Made by a program: the position numbers and the translations under genes. The notes under the pieces are model-generated. The model was not told the DNA's origin. It did not search any database and saw nothing but the letters and a program-made list of their open reading frames with translations. DNA of 64,000 nt from Erythrobacter rubeus (GTDB taxonomy: Bacteria; Pseudomonadota; Alphaproteobacteria; Sphingomonadales; Sphingomonadaceae): contig NZ_JACXLC010000001.1 of the NCBI RefSeq assembly GCF_014705715.1, forward strand, positions 1,036,457 through 1,100,456, given 5' to 3'. The first letter of the stretch is position 1; every line of letters starts with the position of its first letter. Below are positions 52,268 through 62,785 of the stretch, piece after piece.

Positions 52268-53497
52268 ATGCGTCGCGTCGTCATAACCGGACTGGGGATC
52301 GTCTCCTCGATTGGTAACAATGCCGAGGAAGTGCTGGCTTCGCTGAAGGCAGGCAAATCGGGCATCACGTTCAACGAAGACATGGCCGAGCACGGCTTTC
52401 GCTCGCAGATTGCGGGCGCTGTCGATCTCGACGTTTCCGAGCACGTCGACAAGCGAACCTTGCGCTTCATGGGGTCGGGGGCGGCCTACGCGCATATCGC
52501 GATGGGGCAGGCAATCGCCGACGCGGGGCTTGAGGAAAAGGACGTCGTCAATCCGATGACCGGTGTGATCGCGGGCTCTGGCGGTCCCTCGACCTCGGCC
52601 ATGCTCGCAGCGCACCAGACCGTTCTTAAGACCGGCGCGACGAAGCGGATTGGCCCCTTTGCCGTGCCAAAGACCATGTCCTCAACCGTCAGCGCGAACC
52701 TCGCAACGGCCTATCAGATCAAGGGGATGAACTTCTCGATCACGTCGGCCTGTTCCACCTCGCTTCACTGCATCGGCATGGCTGCGCAGCAGATCGCGCT
52801 GGGATTGCAGGACGTGATGTTCGGCGGCGGCGGCGAGGAACTGGACTGGACGCTGTCCTGCCTGTTCGATGCCATGGGGGCGATGTCGAGCAAGTATAAC
52901 GATACGCCAGCGCGTGCCAGCCGCGCTTTCGATGCCGACCGCGACGGGTTCGTGATCAGCGGCGGCGGCGCGATCGTGGTGCTTGAAAGCCTCGAGCATG
53001 CGCAGGCACGCGGTGCGAAAATCTATGCGGAGGTTACCGGTTTTAGCGCTACGTCCGATGGCGCCGACATGGTCGCTCCTTCGGGCGAGGGCGCCGAAAG
53101 GGCGATGCGCGGTGCGCTCAAGTCACTCGGCGAAGACCGCGCGGTTAGCTATATCAACGCGCACGGCACTTCCACGCCGGTGGGTGATGTCGGCGAGATC
53201 GAGGCGGTGCGCCGCGTATTTGGGGACGGATCAACTCCGCCGGTCAGCTCGACCAAGTCGATGACCGGTCACAGCCAAGGCGCAACCGGGGCGCAGGAGG
53301 CGGTCTATTGCCTGCTGGCGCTGGGACACGATTTCATCATTCCGTCGATCAATGTGGAAACGCTCGACCCGGCTCTAAAACCGGAAGAGATCGCCACCGA
53401 ACTCGTCGAGAATGCCGGGCTCGATACCGTCATGACCAACTCGTTCGGGTTCGGCGGGACCAACGGGTCGATGTGCTTGTCGAAATTTCACGGATAA
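52268..53497 (+). CDS. fabB: 3-oxoacyl-ACP synthase I
   Basis: 409 residues. Elongates cis-3-decenoyl-ACP from FabA. Catalytic Cys162 in [14 protein letters not shown]; His residues in [11 protein letters not shown] and [12 protein letters not shown]; the C-terminal [12 protein letters not shown] loop. Second gene of the fabA-fabB-fabI operon. Confidence 0.96.
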   Translation: MRRVVITGLGIVSSIGNNAEEVLASLKAGKSGITFNEDMAEHGFRSQIAGAVDLDVSEHVDKRTLRFMGSGAAYAHIAMGQAIADAGLEEKDVVNPMTGVIAGSGGPSTSAMLAAHQTVLKTGATKRIGPFAVPKTMSSTVSANLATAYQIKGMNFSITSACSTSLHCIGMAAQQIALGLQDVMFGGGGEELDWTLSCLFDAMGAMSSKYNDTPARASRAFDADRDGFVISGGGAIVVLESLEHAQARGAKIYAEVTGFSATSDGADMVAPSGEGAERAMRGALKSLGEDRAVSYINAHGTSTPVGDVGEIEAVRRVFGDGSTPPVSSTKSMTGHSQGATGAQEAVYCLLALGHDFIIPSINVETLDPALKPEEIATELVENAGLDTVMTNSFGFGGTNGSMCLSKFHG

Positions 53498-53535
53498 TTT
53501 GATGGCCTAGCGGCCAATGGGTGAGGGAAGAGATC

Positions 53536-54324
53536 ATGGGCGTGCTTGCCGGAAAACGCGGACTGGTGATGGGAGTCGCCAACGATCGTTCGATCGCCTG
53601 GGGCATTGCCAAGGCGTGCGCTGACGCGGGAGCGGAACTGACATTCACCTATCAGGGCGAAGCGTTCGGAAAGCGTTTGGCACCACTCGCCGAAAGCGTC
53701 GGTTCGGACTTCATGCTGGATGTGGACGTCACCGACGACGCCTCCTTGGATGCTGCCTTCGACGCGTTGCAAAAGCGCTGGGGCAGGCTGGATTTTCTGA
53801 TCCACGCCATTGCCTTTTCCGACAAGTCGGAGCTGACGGGCCGCATCCTGAATACCTCGCGGGCGAACTTCAAAAACTCGATGGATATCTCCGCCTACAG
53901 CTTCATCGAAGTGGCGCGGCGCGCGCATCCGATGATGGTCGAAAATGGCGGCACGTTGATCACCCTGAGCTATATGGGCTCCAATCGCGTGACCCCGAAT
54001 TACAACGTGATGGGCGTGGCCAAGGCCGCACTTGAAGCGGCGGTGCGATACCTTGCTGACGATCTGGGACCAGAGGGCATCCGGGTAAACGCCATCAGTC
54101 CTGGCCCGATGAAAACGCTGGCAGGCTCCGCCATCGGCGGCGCGCGCCGGACTTGGAAGCATACCGAGGCGAATGCGCCTCTAAGGGCCAATGCCACGCT
54201 TGAAGCGGTCGGCGGCACCGCAGTCTATCTGTGTTCGGATGCGGGCGCTTGCACGACCGGCGAAATCATCCGCGTGGATGGCGGTTTCCACGTCCTGGGC
54301 ATGCCCCAGCATGACAATCTCTGA
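53536..54324 (+). CDS. fabI: Enoyl-ACP reductase (NADH)
   Basis: 262 residues from ATG 53536, after a GAGGGAAG binding site; a GTG at 53521 is less likely. SDR-type reductase for the last step of each fatty acid cycle. Motifs: GLVMGVANDRSIAWGIA (FabI coenzyme loop with NDRSIAWG), Y-x6-K in YNVMGVAKAALEA, and RVNAISPGPMKTLAGSAIGG. Triclosan target class. The fabA-fabB-fabI order is common in alphaproteobacteria. Confidence 0.95.
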   Translation: MGVLAGKRGLVMGVANDRSIAWGIAKACADAGAELTFTYQGEAFGKRLAPLAESVGSDFMLDVDVTDDASLDAAFDALQKRWGRLDFLIHAIAFSDKSELTGRILNTSRANFKNSMDISAYSFIEVARRAHPMMVENGGTLITLSYMGSNRVTPNYNVMGVAKAALEAAVRYLADDLGPEGIRVNAISPGPMKTLAGSAIGGARRTWKHTEANAPLRANATLEAVGGTAVYLCSDAGACTTGEIIRVDGGFHVLGMPQHDNL

Positions 54325-54351
54325 CCGCAAGCCTGCCGTCAGCAGAGCGGG

Positions 54352-55368
54352 CTAGCCGACCAGCGCCGTCAGCACCTGATCGGGCGGTCGGTGTCCGTCT
54401 GCCCAGAAGCGGATATTCGCGATCACTTTTTCGCCGGACGCCTCGCGCCCTTCGGCGGTCGCGCTGCCGATATGGGGGAGGGTCATGACATTGGGGTGCT
54501 CGAGCAAACGCTTGTCAACATTCGGTTCGTCAGGATAGACATCGAGGCCCGCGCCTGCGAGCTTCCCGCTTTGTAGCGCGGCAATAAGCGCTTCCTGGTG
54601 GATCAATTCGCCCCGCGCGGTGTTGATGATACTCGCGCCATCTTTCATCAGCGCGATCCGCCGCGCATCCATCAGGCCGCGCGTTTCGTCGGTCAGCGGG
54701 CAATGCAGCGACAAAATATCGCTGAGGCCGACAAGCGCATCGAGATCCTTGATATACCGCACGCCGAGCATTCGCTCCAGCGATTCCGGCAGGCATTTGC
54801 GGTTGTAATAGGCAACTTCGAGGCCGAAGGCGCGGGCACGGTGCGCGACCGCTTGCCCGATGCGCCCCATACCTACGATGCCGAGAACCTTGCCGCCCAG
54901 CTTTCGTCCGAGCAAACCTGAAGGTGCCCACCCGGTCCACTCACCGCGGCGCACCAGGGCCGTTCCTTCACGAATGCGCCGCGGTACGCCGATAATCCCG
55001 GCCATGGCGATGTCCGCCGTATCGTCCGTGAAGACGCCGGGCGTGTTCGTGACCATGATCTTGCGCTTTGCCGCGGCGGCGAGATCGATATGCTCGGTCC
55101 CCGCACCGAAACTCGCGATCAGCTTTAGCCGGTCCCCAGCCGCCTCGATCATCTCTGCATCGATGGTGTCGGTCACTGTTGGCACCAGAACGTCGCAGTC
55201 CTGCATGGCAGCGATGAGTTGCTCGCGCGTCATCGGGGTGTCGTTGGTGTTGAGCGTGGCCTCGTAAAGCTCGCTCATCCGCGCCTCGACGCTTGGCATT
55301 AAATGGCGGGTCACAACGACTTTGGGTTTGCCCGAGAGAAATTGCAGCGGAGTGTGATTTGCGGCCAT
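54352..55368 (-). CDS. D-2-hydroxyacid dehydrogenase
   Basis: 338 residues. NAD(P)-dependent reductase of 2-keto acids, glyoxylate/hydroxypyruvate-reductase type. The coenzyme motif is VLGIVGMGRIGQAVAHRA (GxGxxG), the active-site Arg is in INTARGELIHQEAL, and the catalytic Glu/His pair is in YPDEPNVDKRLLEHPNVMTLPHIGSAT. All residues present. Not in an operon with fabI (convergent) and divergent from the SH3 gene. Substrate among glyoxylate, hydroxypyruvate or others is unknown. Confidence 0.9.
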   Translation of the reverse strand: MAANHTPLQFLSGKPKVVVTRHLMPSVEARMSELYEATLNTNDTPMTREQLIAAMQDCDVLVPTVTDTIDAEMIEAAGDRLKLIASFGAGTEHIDLAAAAKRKIMVTNTPGVFTDDTADIAMAGIIGVPRRIREGTALVRRGEWTGWAPSGLLGRKLGGKVLGIVGMGRIGQAVAHRARAFGLEVAYYNRKCLPESLERMLGVRYIKDLDALVGLSDILSLHCPLTDETRGLMDARRIALMKDGASIINTARGELIHQEALIAALQSGKLAGAGLDVYPDEPNVDKRLLEHPNVMTLPHIGSATAEGREASGEKVIANIRFWADGHRPPDQVLTALVG

Positions 55369-55496
55369 GCACGCGGGCTAAGGCGAGAGGGGGCGGGCGG
55401 TCAAGACGTGCGAGCAGGATGCCGCCCACAAACTTAAAGCGGCTCTGCGCTTTTACCCAGTTGAAGGCTGAGAGGTTCGAGCGCTATCACAATGCA

Positions 55497-55982
55497 ATGA
55501 TTGTCTTTCGCCTGATTACGCTGCTGAGCCTGACCACCGTCCTATCGGTCCTGATTCCGGTTTGTTCGGCGAGCGCGCAGCAGCGCGAAGTGCCGTATTG
55601 GGCGTCCTTGCGGTACGACGAGGTGCGCATGCGCGTCGGCCCCAGTCAGGAATACCCGATCGATTGGGTGTACAAGCGGCGGGGATTGCCGGTGAAAGTA
55701 GTGCGTGTTCGCGAAAGCTGGCGCCTGGTCGAGGATCCCGAGGGCGAACAGGGCTGGATCGCGCGAAGCCAGCTGACGCCCGAGCGAGGCTTTCTGGTCA
55801 TCGGTAACGGGCTGGTCGATCTTCGCGAAGCACCCGATGCGGCCTCCGCCTTGCAATGGCGCGCGGAGCCGGGCGTCGTCGGAAAGCTGCTGCGGTGCCG
55901 GGAGAACTGGTGTGAAATAGACGTTTCCGGGCGCACCGGTTGGGTCGTGCAGGACCGCCTGTGGGGCGCGGGCGAGCCTTAA
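55497..55982 (+). CDS. Secreted SH3-domain protein (DUF1058-like)
   Basis: 161 residues from ATG 55497. Signal peptide FRLITLLSLTTVLSVLIPVCSASAQ. Two bacterial SH3-like repeats follow: one from VPYWASLRYDEVRMRVGPSQEYPIDWVY to GWIARSQL, the second from VIGNGLVDLREAPD to WVVQDRLWG. Each contains RxGP or REAP and GW motifs. SH3_3/SH3_4 domains in the periplasm bind peptidoglycan or ions. Function unknown. No nearby partner gene. Confidence 0.82.
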   Translation: MIVFRLITLLSLTTVLSVLIPVCSASAQQREVPYWASLRYDEVRMRVGPSQEYPIDWVYKRRGLPVKVVRVRESWRLVEDPEGEQGWIARSQLTPERGFLVIGNGLVDLREAPDAASALQWRAEPGVVGKLLRCRENWCEIDVSGRTGWVVQDRLWGAGEP

Positions 55983-56006
55983 GGCCGCGCCCGCACTGCC
56001 CCAATA

Positions 56007-57203
56007 TCAGACCAGTTCTACCGCAACCGCGGTGGCTTCACCGCCGCCGATGCACAGGCTCGCTACTCCCTTCGTCTTGCCCTGCTGCTTGAGCGCGTTG
56101 AGCAGGGTCACGATGATGCGCGTGCCGGATGCGCCGATGGGGTGGCCGAGTGCGGTCGCGCCACCATTCACATTGATCTTTTCATGCGGGATGCCGATGT
56201 CGCGCATTGCGAACATGGAAACGCAGGCAAATGCTTCGTTCACTTCCCATAGCTCGACGTTATCGACGCTCCACCCCGCCTTATCGAGGACTTTCTCGAT
56301 CGCGCCGACGGGAGCAACTGTGAAGTCCTTCGGCTCGCGGGCGTGGGCGGCCATCGCGACGATCTTAGCCACCGGCTTCGCGCCCTTTTCCTTTGCGACG
56401 CTTTCCCGGGTGAGAACCACGGCGGCCGCTCCGTCGGAGATCGAACTGGAGGTGGCTGCGGTGATCGTGCCGTCCTTCGCAAAAGCGGCGCGCAAAGTCG
56501 GAATTTTGTCCGGGCGGCCGCGACCGGGCTGTTCGTCGGTTTCGACGGTGACGTCGCCCTTGCGCGTCGAATAGCTCACCGGGACAACCTCGTCGGCGAA
56601 AGCACCGCTTTCGATTGCGGCGTTGGCCCGGCGGAGCGATTCGATTGAGTATTCATCCATGCTCTCGCGCGTCAGCTGATACTCGTCGGCCGTATCCTGC
56701 GCGAAAGTGCCCATGGCGCGGCCTTCCTCGTATGCATCTTCGAGGCCATCGAGAAACATGTGATCATAAGTGGTGTCATGGCCCAGCCGCGCCCCGGAGC
56801 GGTGCTTCTTGAGAAGGTATGGGGCGTTCGTCATGCTCTCCATGCCGCCGGCAACCACCATGTCGATCGTTCCGCTGGCAAGCGCTTCGGCGCCCATAAT
56901 CACGGTCTGCATGCCGCTGCCGCAAACCTTGTTGACCGTGGTCGCCTGCACCGATTTAGGCAGGCCGCCCTTGATCGCGGCCTGCCGCGCCGGAGCCTGA
57001 CCGAGCCCGGCGGGAAGAACGCAGCCCATATAGGCGCGGTCGAAATCCTCGCCCGCAATGCCCGAACGCTCAACCGCCGCCTTGACCGCAGTCGCGCCGA
57101 GATCGGTCGCGGACACATCGGATAGCGCGCCCTGCATTCCGCCCATCGGTGTGCGGGCATAGGAGAGGATCACGATCGGATCGGCGGCGGAAAACTGGGT
57201 CAT
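56007..57203 (-). CDS. Acetyl-CoA acetyltransferase (thiolase II)
   Basis: 398 residues from ATG 57203. Condenses two acetyl-CoA or degrades acetoacetyl-CoA; used for PHB or degradative metabolism. Cys94 in NKVCGSGMQT is the acylated residue; His in GGATALGHPIGASG and the second Cys in ASLCIGGGEATA complete the triad. Stands alone on the minus strand, so PHB use is possible but no phaB/C is present. Gene symbol atoB/phaA not assigned. Confidence 0.93.
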   Translation of the reverse strand: MTQFSAADPIVILSYARTPMGGMQGALSDVSATDLGATAVKAAVERSGIAGEDFDRAYMGCVLPAGLGQAPARQAAIKGGLPKSVQATTVNKVCGSGMQTVIMGAEALASGTIDMVVAGGMESMTNAPYLLKKHRSGARLGHDTTYDHMFLDGLEDAYEEGRAMGTFAQDTADEYQLTRESMDEYSIESLRRANAAIESGAFADEVVPVSYSTRKGDVTVETDEQPGRGRPDKIPTLRAAFAKDGTITAATSSSISDGAAAVVLTRESVAKEKGAKPVAKIVAMAAHAREPKDFTVAPVGAIEKVLDKAGWSVDNVELWEVNEAFACVSMFAMRDIGIPHEKINVNGGATALGHPIGASGTRIIVTLLNALKQQGKTKGVASLCIGGGEATAVAVELV

Positions 57204-57373
57204 CACTTGAGTCCTTCGGTTCGGGGAGGAGGTGTTGCCTTGGCGATGTAATGCTGCGCTGCGGCACATGCAATCGATTGAGGCTCGGCAATTGGTCTAA
57301 CGCTTGTCAGCGCGCCGCGATTGCGCAAGGGTGGGTCGCAAATTGAAACGAATGCCCTTTGGGAGAGAAAAAG

Positions 57374-58804
57374 ATGGCCGACGATCGCCGCCAAGAGCTT
57401 GAAGCAATCCTGAAACGCCAGCGCGATGCCTTCACCGCATCGCGCCCGGAAACGATGGCCATGCGCAAGGACCGGATCAAGCGGGCGATGGCCTTGCTGA
57501 AAGATCACGCGGAGAATCTGTGCAAGGCGATGAGCGCCGATTTCGGCAATCGCGCGATGGAACAGAGCATGCTTACCGATATCGCGGGCACCGTGGGCGC
57601 GGGCAAGCATGCGCTCAAGAACATGGACAAGTGGGCGAAATCGGAAAGACGCCCGGTCCAGTTTCCGCTGGGCCTGCTCGGCGCGAAAGCCGAAGTGCGC
57701 TATGAGCCGAAGGGCGTGATTGGCATCCTCAGCCCGTGGAATTTCCCGGTGAACCTCGCGTTCTCGCCGCTCATGCAGGTGCTCGCGGCGGGCAACCGCG
57801 CGATGATCAAGCCAAGCGAATTTACAGAGCGCACCAGCCTGCTCATGGCGGAACTGGTCGAGGAGTATTTCACACCGGACGAAGTGGCGGTTTTCAACGG
57901 CGGGCCTGAAGTGGCGGCGGCGTTCTCATCGCTGCCGTTCGACCATCTCGTCTTCACCGGTTCGACGGAGACGGGGCGCCGGGTGATGCAGTCGGCTGCG
58001 GAAAACCTTGTGCCGGTCACTCTGGAGCTGGGCGGCAAATCGCCGGTCATCATGGGGCGGAGCGCCGATTTCGAGAAAGCGGGCGAGCGCATTGCGCTGG
58101 GCAAGATGATGAACGCCGGGCAGATATGCCTCTCTCCCGATTATATGTATGTGCCCGAGGACAAGCAGGACGAAGCCGTTGCAGGCGTCTCGAACGGCGT
58201 CGCCAACATGTACCCCACGCTGCTCGAGAACGACGACTACGCCTCGATCGTCTCCGATCGGCATTTCGAGAGGCTACAGGGCCTCGTCGAAGATGCACGC
58301 GACAAGGGCGCCGAAGTGATCGAAGTCAACCCGGGCAACGAGGACTTCTCGAACGCGAACCAGCGCAAAATGCCGCTCAACATCATCAAGAACGTCAGTG
58401 ACGAGATGAAGGTGATGCAGGAGGAGATTTTCGGACCTGTCCTTCCGGTAAAGACTTACAAGGCGGTCGATCAGGCGGTGGATTACGTAAACGAGCATGA
58501 TCGCCCGCTCGGCCTGTATTATTTCGGCGAAGACAAGGCGGAGCAGGAGCGGGTGCTGACCCGCACCATCTCGGGCGGCGTCACCACCAACGACGTGATT
58601 TTCCATGTCTCGATGGAAGACCTGCCGTTCGGCGGGATCGGCCCGTCGGGGATCGGCAGCTATCACGCGATCGAGGGGTTCAAGGAATTCAGCCACGCCC
58701 GCGCGGTCTATCACCAGCCGAAGATCGACGTGGCTAAGCTTGGCGGGTTCAAGCCGCCCTATGGCAAGGCGACCGAAAAAGCCGCTGCGGGCATGATGAA
58801 ATGA
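57374..58804 (+). CDS. Coniferyl-aldehyde-dehydrogenase-like aldehyde dehydrogenase
   Basis: 476 residues from ATG 57374 after GGGAGAG. Oxidises aromatic or aliphatic aldehydes with NAD(P). The sequence begins RRQELEAILKRQRDAFTASRPETM, typical of the coniferyl aldehyde dehydrogenase (CALDH) branch. Then LSPWNFPVNLAFSPLMQVLAAGN, the FTGSTETGRRVM loop, VTLELGGKSPVI (Glu) and the catalytic Cys in NAGQICLSPDY. Substrate may be a fatty or aromatic aldehyde. Membrane-anchoring C-terminus not evident. Confidence 0.91.
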   Translation: MADDRRQELEAILKRQRDAFTASRPETMAMRKDRIKRAMALLKDHAENLCKAMSADFGNRAMEQSMLTDIAGTVGAGKHALKNMDKWAKSERRPVQFPLGLLGAKAEVRYEPKGVIGILSPWNFPVNLAFSPLMQVLAAGNRAMIKPSEFTERTSLLMAELVEEYFTPDEVAVFNGGPEVAAAFSSLPFDHLVFTGSTETGRRVMQSAAENLVPVTLELGGKSPVIMGRSADFEKAGERIALGKMMNAGQICLSPDYMYVPEDKQDEAVAGVSNGVANMYPTLLENDDYASIVSDRHFERLQGLVEDARDKGAEVIEVNPGNEDFSNANQRKMPLNIIKNVSDEMKVMQEEIFGPVLPVKTYKAVDQAVDYVNEHDRPLGLYYFGEDKAEQERVLTRTISGGVTTNDVIFHVSMEDLPFGGIGPSGIGSYHAIEGFKEFSHARAVYHQPKIDVAKLGGFKPPYGKATEKAAAGMMK

Positions 58805-58820
58805 GCTGAGGTTGCAGTGG

Positions 58821-59594
58821 TCAGGCGAGGGCTTCTGCCAGCGGCTTCACCACGTAGCTGTCGGGGATCAGCACTGGATTGGCGGGCAATTCGCCTGCCA
58901 TCCGCTGCATCCACGTCTTGAGCGGGGGAAGGGCGGCTGCGCTGATTTCCTCTTCCAGCCCGCCCATCACGCCGAAGACCATCTGCGGGAATAGCGACAG
59001 GTCGACGATTGACGGCCTGTCGAGCCCGCCGAAGAAGGGGCCTTCGCCGAGGCGCGTCACGATCTCTCCGGCGAGCTGCATACGGTTGGTGTCGGCATCG
59101 ACCTCCATATTCATTTGCGGCCTCATTGCCTGAATGAACTCGGCGCCTTTGAGTACCTTTGGCCAATCGTTGCGGACCTGCTCGGGAAGCGGTGATCCGC
59201 TCGAGACCAGTGCGGCCAGGCGCCATGCGCGGTACCTGAAGGCAAGATTGTCAGGTGCGTCGATGGCTGCACGGAAAATCGACGGCATGAAACGATCGCT
59301 CACCCAGCGGTCCATCTCCAATATGGTTTCACGCTCCGGATCATCAGCTGGCACCAACAGCTTTTCGGGATAGAGCTCGTCGAGCCAGTGCCCGATCGGC
59401 GTCGAATCCCGTTTCCAGTCGTCGCCGATCTCAAGCACCGGCACCTGCGTTCCACCGAATTTGGAAAGCTGGCTCGCCGCCTCGAACGGGCTGATGCCGA
59501 CAAACTCGAAATCAAGGCCCTTGTACATCAGGAATGCGCCGACCTTGCGGACATACGGGCTGGTGCAATAACCATAGAGCTTGATCGGCTTCAT
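58821..59594 (-). CDS. Glutathione S-transferase family protein
   Basis: 257 residues from ATG 59594. N-terminal thioredoxin fold with the active-site region YGYCTSPYVRKVGAFLMYKG, cis-proline loop GTQVPVLEIGDDW and STPIGHW (GSH gamma-glutamyl contact). The C-terminal helical domain contains FFGGLDRPSIVDLSLF. CTSPYVRK gives a Cys-x-x-Pro start, as in Omega/Beta-like GSTs. Substrate unknown. Confidence 0.85.
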   Translation of the reverse strand: MKPIKLYGYCTSPYVRKVGAFLMYKGLDFEFVGISPFEAASQLSKFGGTQVPVLEIGDDWKRDSTPIGHWLDELYPEKLLVPADDPERETILEMDRWVSDRFMPSIFRAAIDAPDNLAFRYRAWRLAALVSSGSPLPEQVRNDWPKVLKGAEFIQAMRPQMNMEVDADTNRMQLAGEIVTRLGEGPFFGGLDRPSIVDLSLFPQMVFGVMGGLEEEISAAALPPLKTWMQRMAGELPANPVLIPDSYVVKPLAEALA

Positions 59595-59747
59595 TCGGAC
59601 AATTCCTCGGTTTGGATGGGTATCGGGCTGCATTAGGCCAGCGGTGCGCGTCGGCCTATATTCGCCTTATCGCGCCGGACCGTTACACTCGCACTGACGA
59701 TTTCAGTATGGTCAAGAGATGATGCACGAAATGCCCGATTCGCACCC

Positions 59748-59776
59748 TTGCGCGGGGCAAACGACACGCCTAGACG
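59748..59776 (+). promoter_or_regulatory. Possible promoter of the nuo operon
   Basis: TTGCGC (59748-59753), a 17-base spacer and TAGACG (59771-59776) precede nuoA by about 22 bases. The -10 element is weak, so the assignment is tentative. The remaining 204-base region between the GST gene and nuoA shows no gene. Confidence 0.27.
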
Positions 59777-59798
59777 CGGGCGCTAGGGATTAATTAGC

Positions 59799-60185
59799 TT
59801 GGAAATCGCTGTGATAGACCTCAGCCAGTATCTCCCGATACTGATCTTCATCATCATCGCATTGGGGCTGTCATGCCTGTTCGTGTTCCTGCCGATGGGC
59901 GTTTCCCGCCTGACCGGCGCGCACAACCCGGACGCCGACAAGCTCAGCGAATATGAGTGCGGATTTCCAGCGTTCGAAGACGCGCGCAGCCAGTTCGATG
60001 TGCGCTTCTATCTCGTGGCGATCAGCTTTATCATCTTCGATCTCGAAGCGGCGTTTCTGTTCCCCTGGGCCGTGAGCCTTGGCGAAACGCAGTGGGTTGG
60101 CTGGATCGGGATGATGACGTTCCTGTTTATTCTCGCCGTCGGCCTCGCATATGAATGGAAGAAAGGGGCTCTGGACTGGGAATGA
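59799..60185 (+). CDS. nuoA: NADH-quinone oxidoreductase subunit A
   Basis: 128 residues from TTG 59799 (AGGGA 8-9 bases before); GTG 59811 would give 124 residues and fits the family start better (IDLSQYLP). Membrane subunit of complex I, with three helices (about 8-30, 62-85, 95-115). The [40 protein letters not shown] loop region is the NuoA hallmark (short parts: YECG, DVRFY, DLE). Overlaps nuoB by 4 bases (ATGA). First gene of the operon. Confidence 0.94.
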   Translation: MEIAVIDLSQYLPILIFIIIALGLSCLFVFLPMGVSRLTGAHNPDADKLSEYECGFPAFEDARSQFDVRFYLVAISFIIFDLEAAFLFPWAVSLGETQWVGWIGMMTFLFILAVGLAYEWKKGALDWE

Positions 60186-60787
60186 GCAACTCGCAGAACT
60201 CCACCATTATCACGCCTCCGACCGTGCCGATCAGCGCGTCGGAAGCGGCTGCGACCATGCCGACCGCCAAAGGCGGCGAAGTTAAGCAGCCCGATGCGGA
60301 TTATTTCAACGCGCTTCAGACCGAAGTGAACGACAAGGGCTTTCTGGTCACATCGACCGAGGATGTTTTCCAGTGGGCGCGCACCGGTTCGCTGTGGTGG
60401 ATGACCTTCGGCCTCGCATGCTGCGCGGTCGAGATGATCCACGCCAACATGCCGCGTTTCGACATGGAGCGGTTTGGCGCGGCCCCGCGCGCGTCGCCCC
60501 GCCAGTCGGACCTGATGATCGTCGCGGGCACGCTCTGCAACAAGATGGCGCCTGCGCTGCGCAAGGTCTACGATCAGATGTCGGATCCGAAATACGTGAT
60601 TTCGATGGGCAGCTGCGCCAATGGCGGCGGCTATTACCATTACTCGTACAGTGTTGTGCGCGGTTGCGACCGGATCGTGCCGGTCGACATTTATGTTCCC
60701 GGCTGCCCGCCAACCGCCGAAGCGCTGCTTTACGGCGTGATGCAATTGCAGCGTAAGATTCGCCGTGCAGGAACGATCGAACGTTAA
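60182..60787 (+). CDS. nuoB: NADH-quinone oxidoreductase subunit B
   Basis: 201 residues from ATG 60182 in the ATGA overlap with nuoA. Binds the N2 [4Fe-4S] cluster next to the quinone site. Ligands: the tandem Cys in [10 protein letters not shown], one in [11 protein letters not shown] and one in [11 protein letters not shown]. An N-terminal polar extension of about 40 residues precedes the domain. 16 bases before nuoC. Confidence 0.96.
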   Translation: MSNSQNSTIITPPTVPISASEAAATMPTAKGGEVKQPDADYFNALQTEVNDKGFLVTSTEDVFQWARTGSLWWMTFGLACCAVEMIHANMPRFDMERFGAAPRASPRQSDLMIVAGTLCNKMAPALRKVYDQMSDPKYVISMGSCANGGGYYHYSYSVVRGCDRIVPVDIYVPGCPPTAEALLYGVMQLQRKIRRAGTIER

Positions 60788-60803
60788 GGGCTCGCGTTAA
60801 ACC

Positions 60804-61577
60804 ATGGCCGTCCAACACTCCGCACCCAAATTCGCCTCTAACGATGGCGTGATCGACGCGCTTAGCGAGAGCATCAGCGTGTGGGTTATCGACGCGCAGG
60901 AAAAGCATGGTGAGATCATCTTCACCGTTCAGCGCGACGCGATCGAGGATGTGCTGCGCACGCTGCGCGACGATCACAAATACCAGCAGCTGATGGAAAT
61001 CGCAGGCGCGGATTATCCCGACCGGCCCGAGCGCTTCGAAGTCGTCTACATGCTGCTTTCGCTGACGAAGAACCACCGCATCATGGTCAAGGTGTCGACC
61101 GATGAGGCGGCGCCGGTCCCGACCGTCACAACCCTTTGGCCCAATGCGGGCTGGCTCGAGCGCGAAGTGTTCGACATGTACGGCGTGACTTTTGCCGGTA
61201 ACAGGGATCTGCGCCGCATCCTCACAGATTACGGGTTCGAAGGACATCCTTTCCGCAAGGACTTCCCGATGACGGGCTATACCGAGCTGCGTTATTCCGA
61301 GGAGGAAAAGCGCGTGGTGTACGAGCCGGTCGAGTTGCCACAGGACATGCGCACCTTCGATTTCCTCTCTCCCTGGGAGGGCTCGGATTACGTGCTGCCC
61401 GGCGACGAGAAGGCAGACGGCGCGCCCGACGTCGACAAGCCCAAGGTCACCGAAACGCCCGCCGATACCGGCGCTGGCGAAGACGCCGAGGAACTTGCCG
61501 AGAAAGGCACCGAAGCCGTCCCTCCAGACATGGTCGAGGTCGAGATCGAACAGGAAGAGAAGGGGGGCGATAGCTAA
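60804..61577 (+). CDS. nuoC: NADH-quinone oxidoreductase subunit C
   Basis: 257 residues. 30-kDa subunit of the peripheral arm. Core (about 10-195) contains [27 protein letters not shown] and the [39 protein letters not shown] signature (key short part: EREVFDMYG). A Pro/Asp/Glu-rich C-terminal tail of about 50 residues, without matching structure in E. coli-type NuoC, follows. Two bases separate it from nuoD. Confidence 0.94.
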   Translation: MAVQHSAPKFASNDGVIDALSESISVWVIDAQEKHGEIIFTVQRDAIEDVLRTLRDDHKYQQLMEIAGADYPDRPERFEVVYMLLSLTKNHRIMVKVSTDEAAPVPTVTTLWPNAGWLEREVFDMYGVTFAGNRDLRRILTDYGFEGHPFRKDFPMTGYTELRYSEEEKRVVYEPVELPQDMRTFDFLSPWEGSDYVLPGDEKADGAPDVDKPKVTETPADTGAGEDAEELAEKGTEAVPPDMVEVEIEQEEKGGDS

Positions 61578-61579
61578 TC

Positions 61580-62785
61580 ATGCAGATCGAGGAATCCCCC
61601 ACCACCGACGGCAACGTCATCACCAATTACACGATCAATTTCGGGCCTCAGCACCCCGCGGCCCACGGTGTTCTGCGCATGGTCATGGAGCTCGACGGTG
61701 AAGTGATCGAACGGATCGACCCGCATGTCGGCCTGCTCCACCGCGGCACCGAAAAACTGATCGAGCAGAAGACCTATCTGCAGGCTCTCCCGTATTTCGA
61801 CCGGCTCGATTACTGTTCGCCGCTGTGTCAGGAGCACTCCTATGTGCTCGCGATCGAGAAGCTGCTGAACCTTGAAGTGCCGGAGCGCGCGCAGTACCTC
61901 CGCGTCCTGTTCGCCGAGCTGACGCGCATCTGCAATCACATGCTCAACATGGGCGCGCATGTGCTCGATGTGGGCGCGTTCACGCCGAACCTGTGGATCA
62001 TGGACCTGCGCGAAGATTGCATGAACTTCTTCGAGCGGGCAAGCGGTGCGCGCATGCATTCGGCCTGGTTCCGTCCGGGCGGCGTGCATCAGGATGTGCC
62101 TGAAAAGCTGCTCGTCGATATCGGCGACTGGCTCGACAACCGGTTCTTCCAGCTGTTCGACGACGCGATGAGCCTCGTTATGGACAACCGCATTTTCAAG
62201 CAGCGCAACGTAGATATTGCCGTGGTGAGCCGCGACGATGCGGTCGCATGGGGCTTTTCCGGCCCGATGATCCGCGCGGCGGGCATTCCGTGGGACCTGC
62301 GCAAATCGCAACCTTATGATGTCTATGACCGCATGGAATTCGATATTCCGGTCGGCACGAACAGCGACTGCTACGATCGCTTCATGGTCCGCGTGAAGGA
62401 AGTGCGCGAGAGCGCCAAGATCATTCGTCAGTGCCTGCGCGATATGCCGGATGGCCCGGTCGCCAGCACCGATGGCAAGGTCTCACCGCCCAAGCGCGGC
62501 GAGATGAAGCAATCGATGGAGAGCCTGATCCACCACTTCAAGCTCTACACCGAAGGCTTCCATGTGCCCGAGGGCGAAGTCTATGTCGCGACCGAGAGCC
62601 CCAAGGGCGAATTCGGCGTGTACCTCGTCAGCGACGGCACCAACAAGCCGTACCGCTGCAAGATCCGCCCTACGGCGTTCTCGCACCTGCAGGCGATGGA
62701 CATGATGAGCAAAGGCCACATGCTGCCCGACGCGACCGCCATTCTAGGCGCGATCGACGTCGTGTTCGGGGAGTGTGACCGGTGA
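61580..62785 (+). CDS. nuoD: NADH-quinone oxidoreductase subunit D
   Basis: 401 residues. 49-kDa subunit forming the quinone cavity. The [12 protein letters not shown] start, the [13 protein letters not shown] region, and the C-terminal FGECDR are typical. Full length. It overlaps the following small gene by 4 bases (GTGA). Confidence 0.96.
   Translation: MQIEESPTTDGNVITNYTINFGPQHPAAHGVLRMVMELDGEVIERIDPHVGLLHRGTEKLIEQKTYLQALPYFDRLDYCSPLCQEHSYVLAIEKLLNLEVPERAQYLRVLFAELTRICNHMLNMGAHVLDVGAFTPNLWIMDLREDCMNFFERASGARMHSAWFRPGGVHQDVPEKLLVDIGDWLDNRFFQLFDDAMSLVMDNRIFKQRNVDIAVVSRDDAVAWGFSGPMIRAAGIPWDLRKSQPYDVYDRMEFDIPVGTNSDCYDRFMVRVKEVRESAKIIRQCLRDMPDGPVASTDGKVSPPKRGEMKQSMESLIHHFKLYTEGFHVPEGEVYVATESPKGEFGVYLVSDGTNKPYRCKIRPTAFSHLQAMDMMSKGHMLPDATAILGAIDVVFGECDR

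Noticed and set aside
60772..60806. CtrA full site before nuoC
   Set aside because: TTAA and TTAA are 9 bases apart rather than 7, and the first is the nuoB stop codon.
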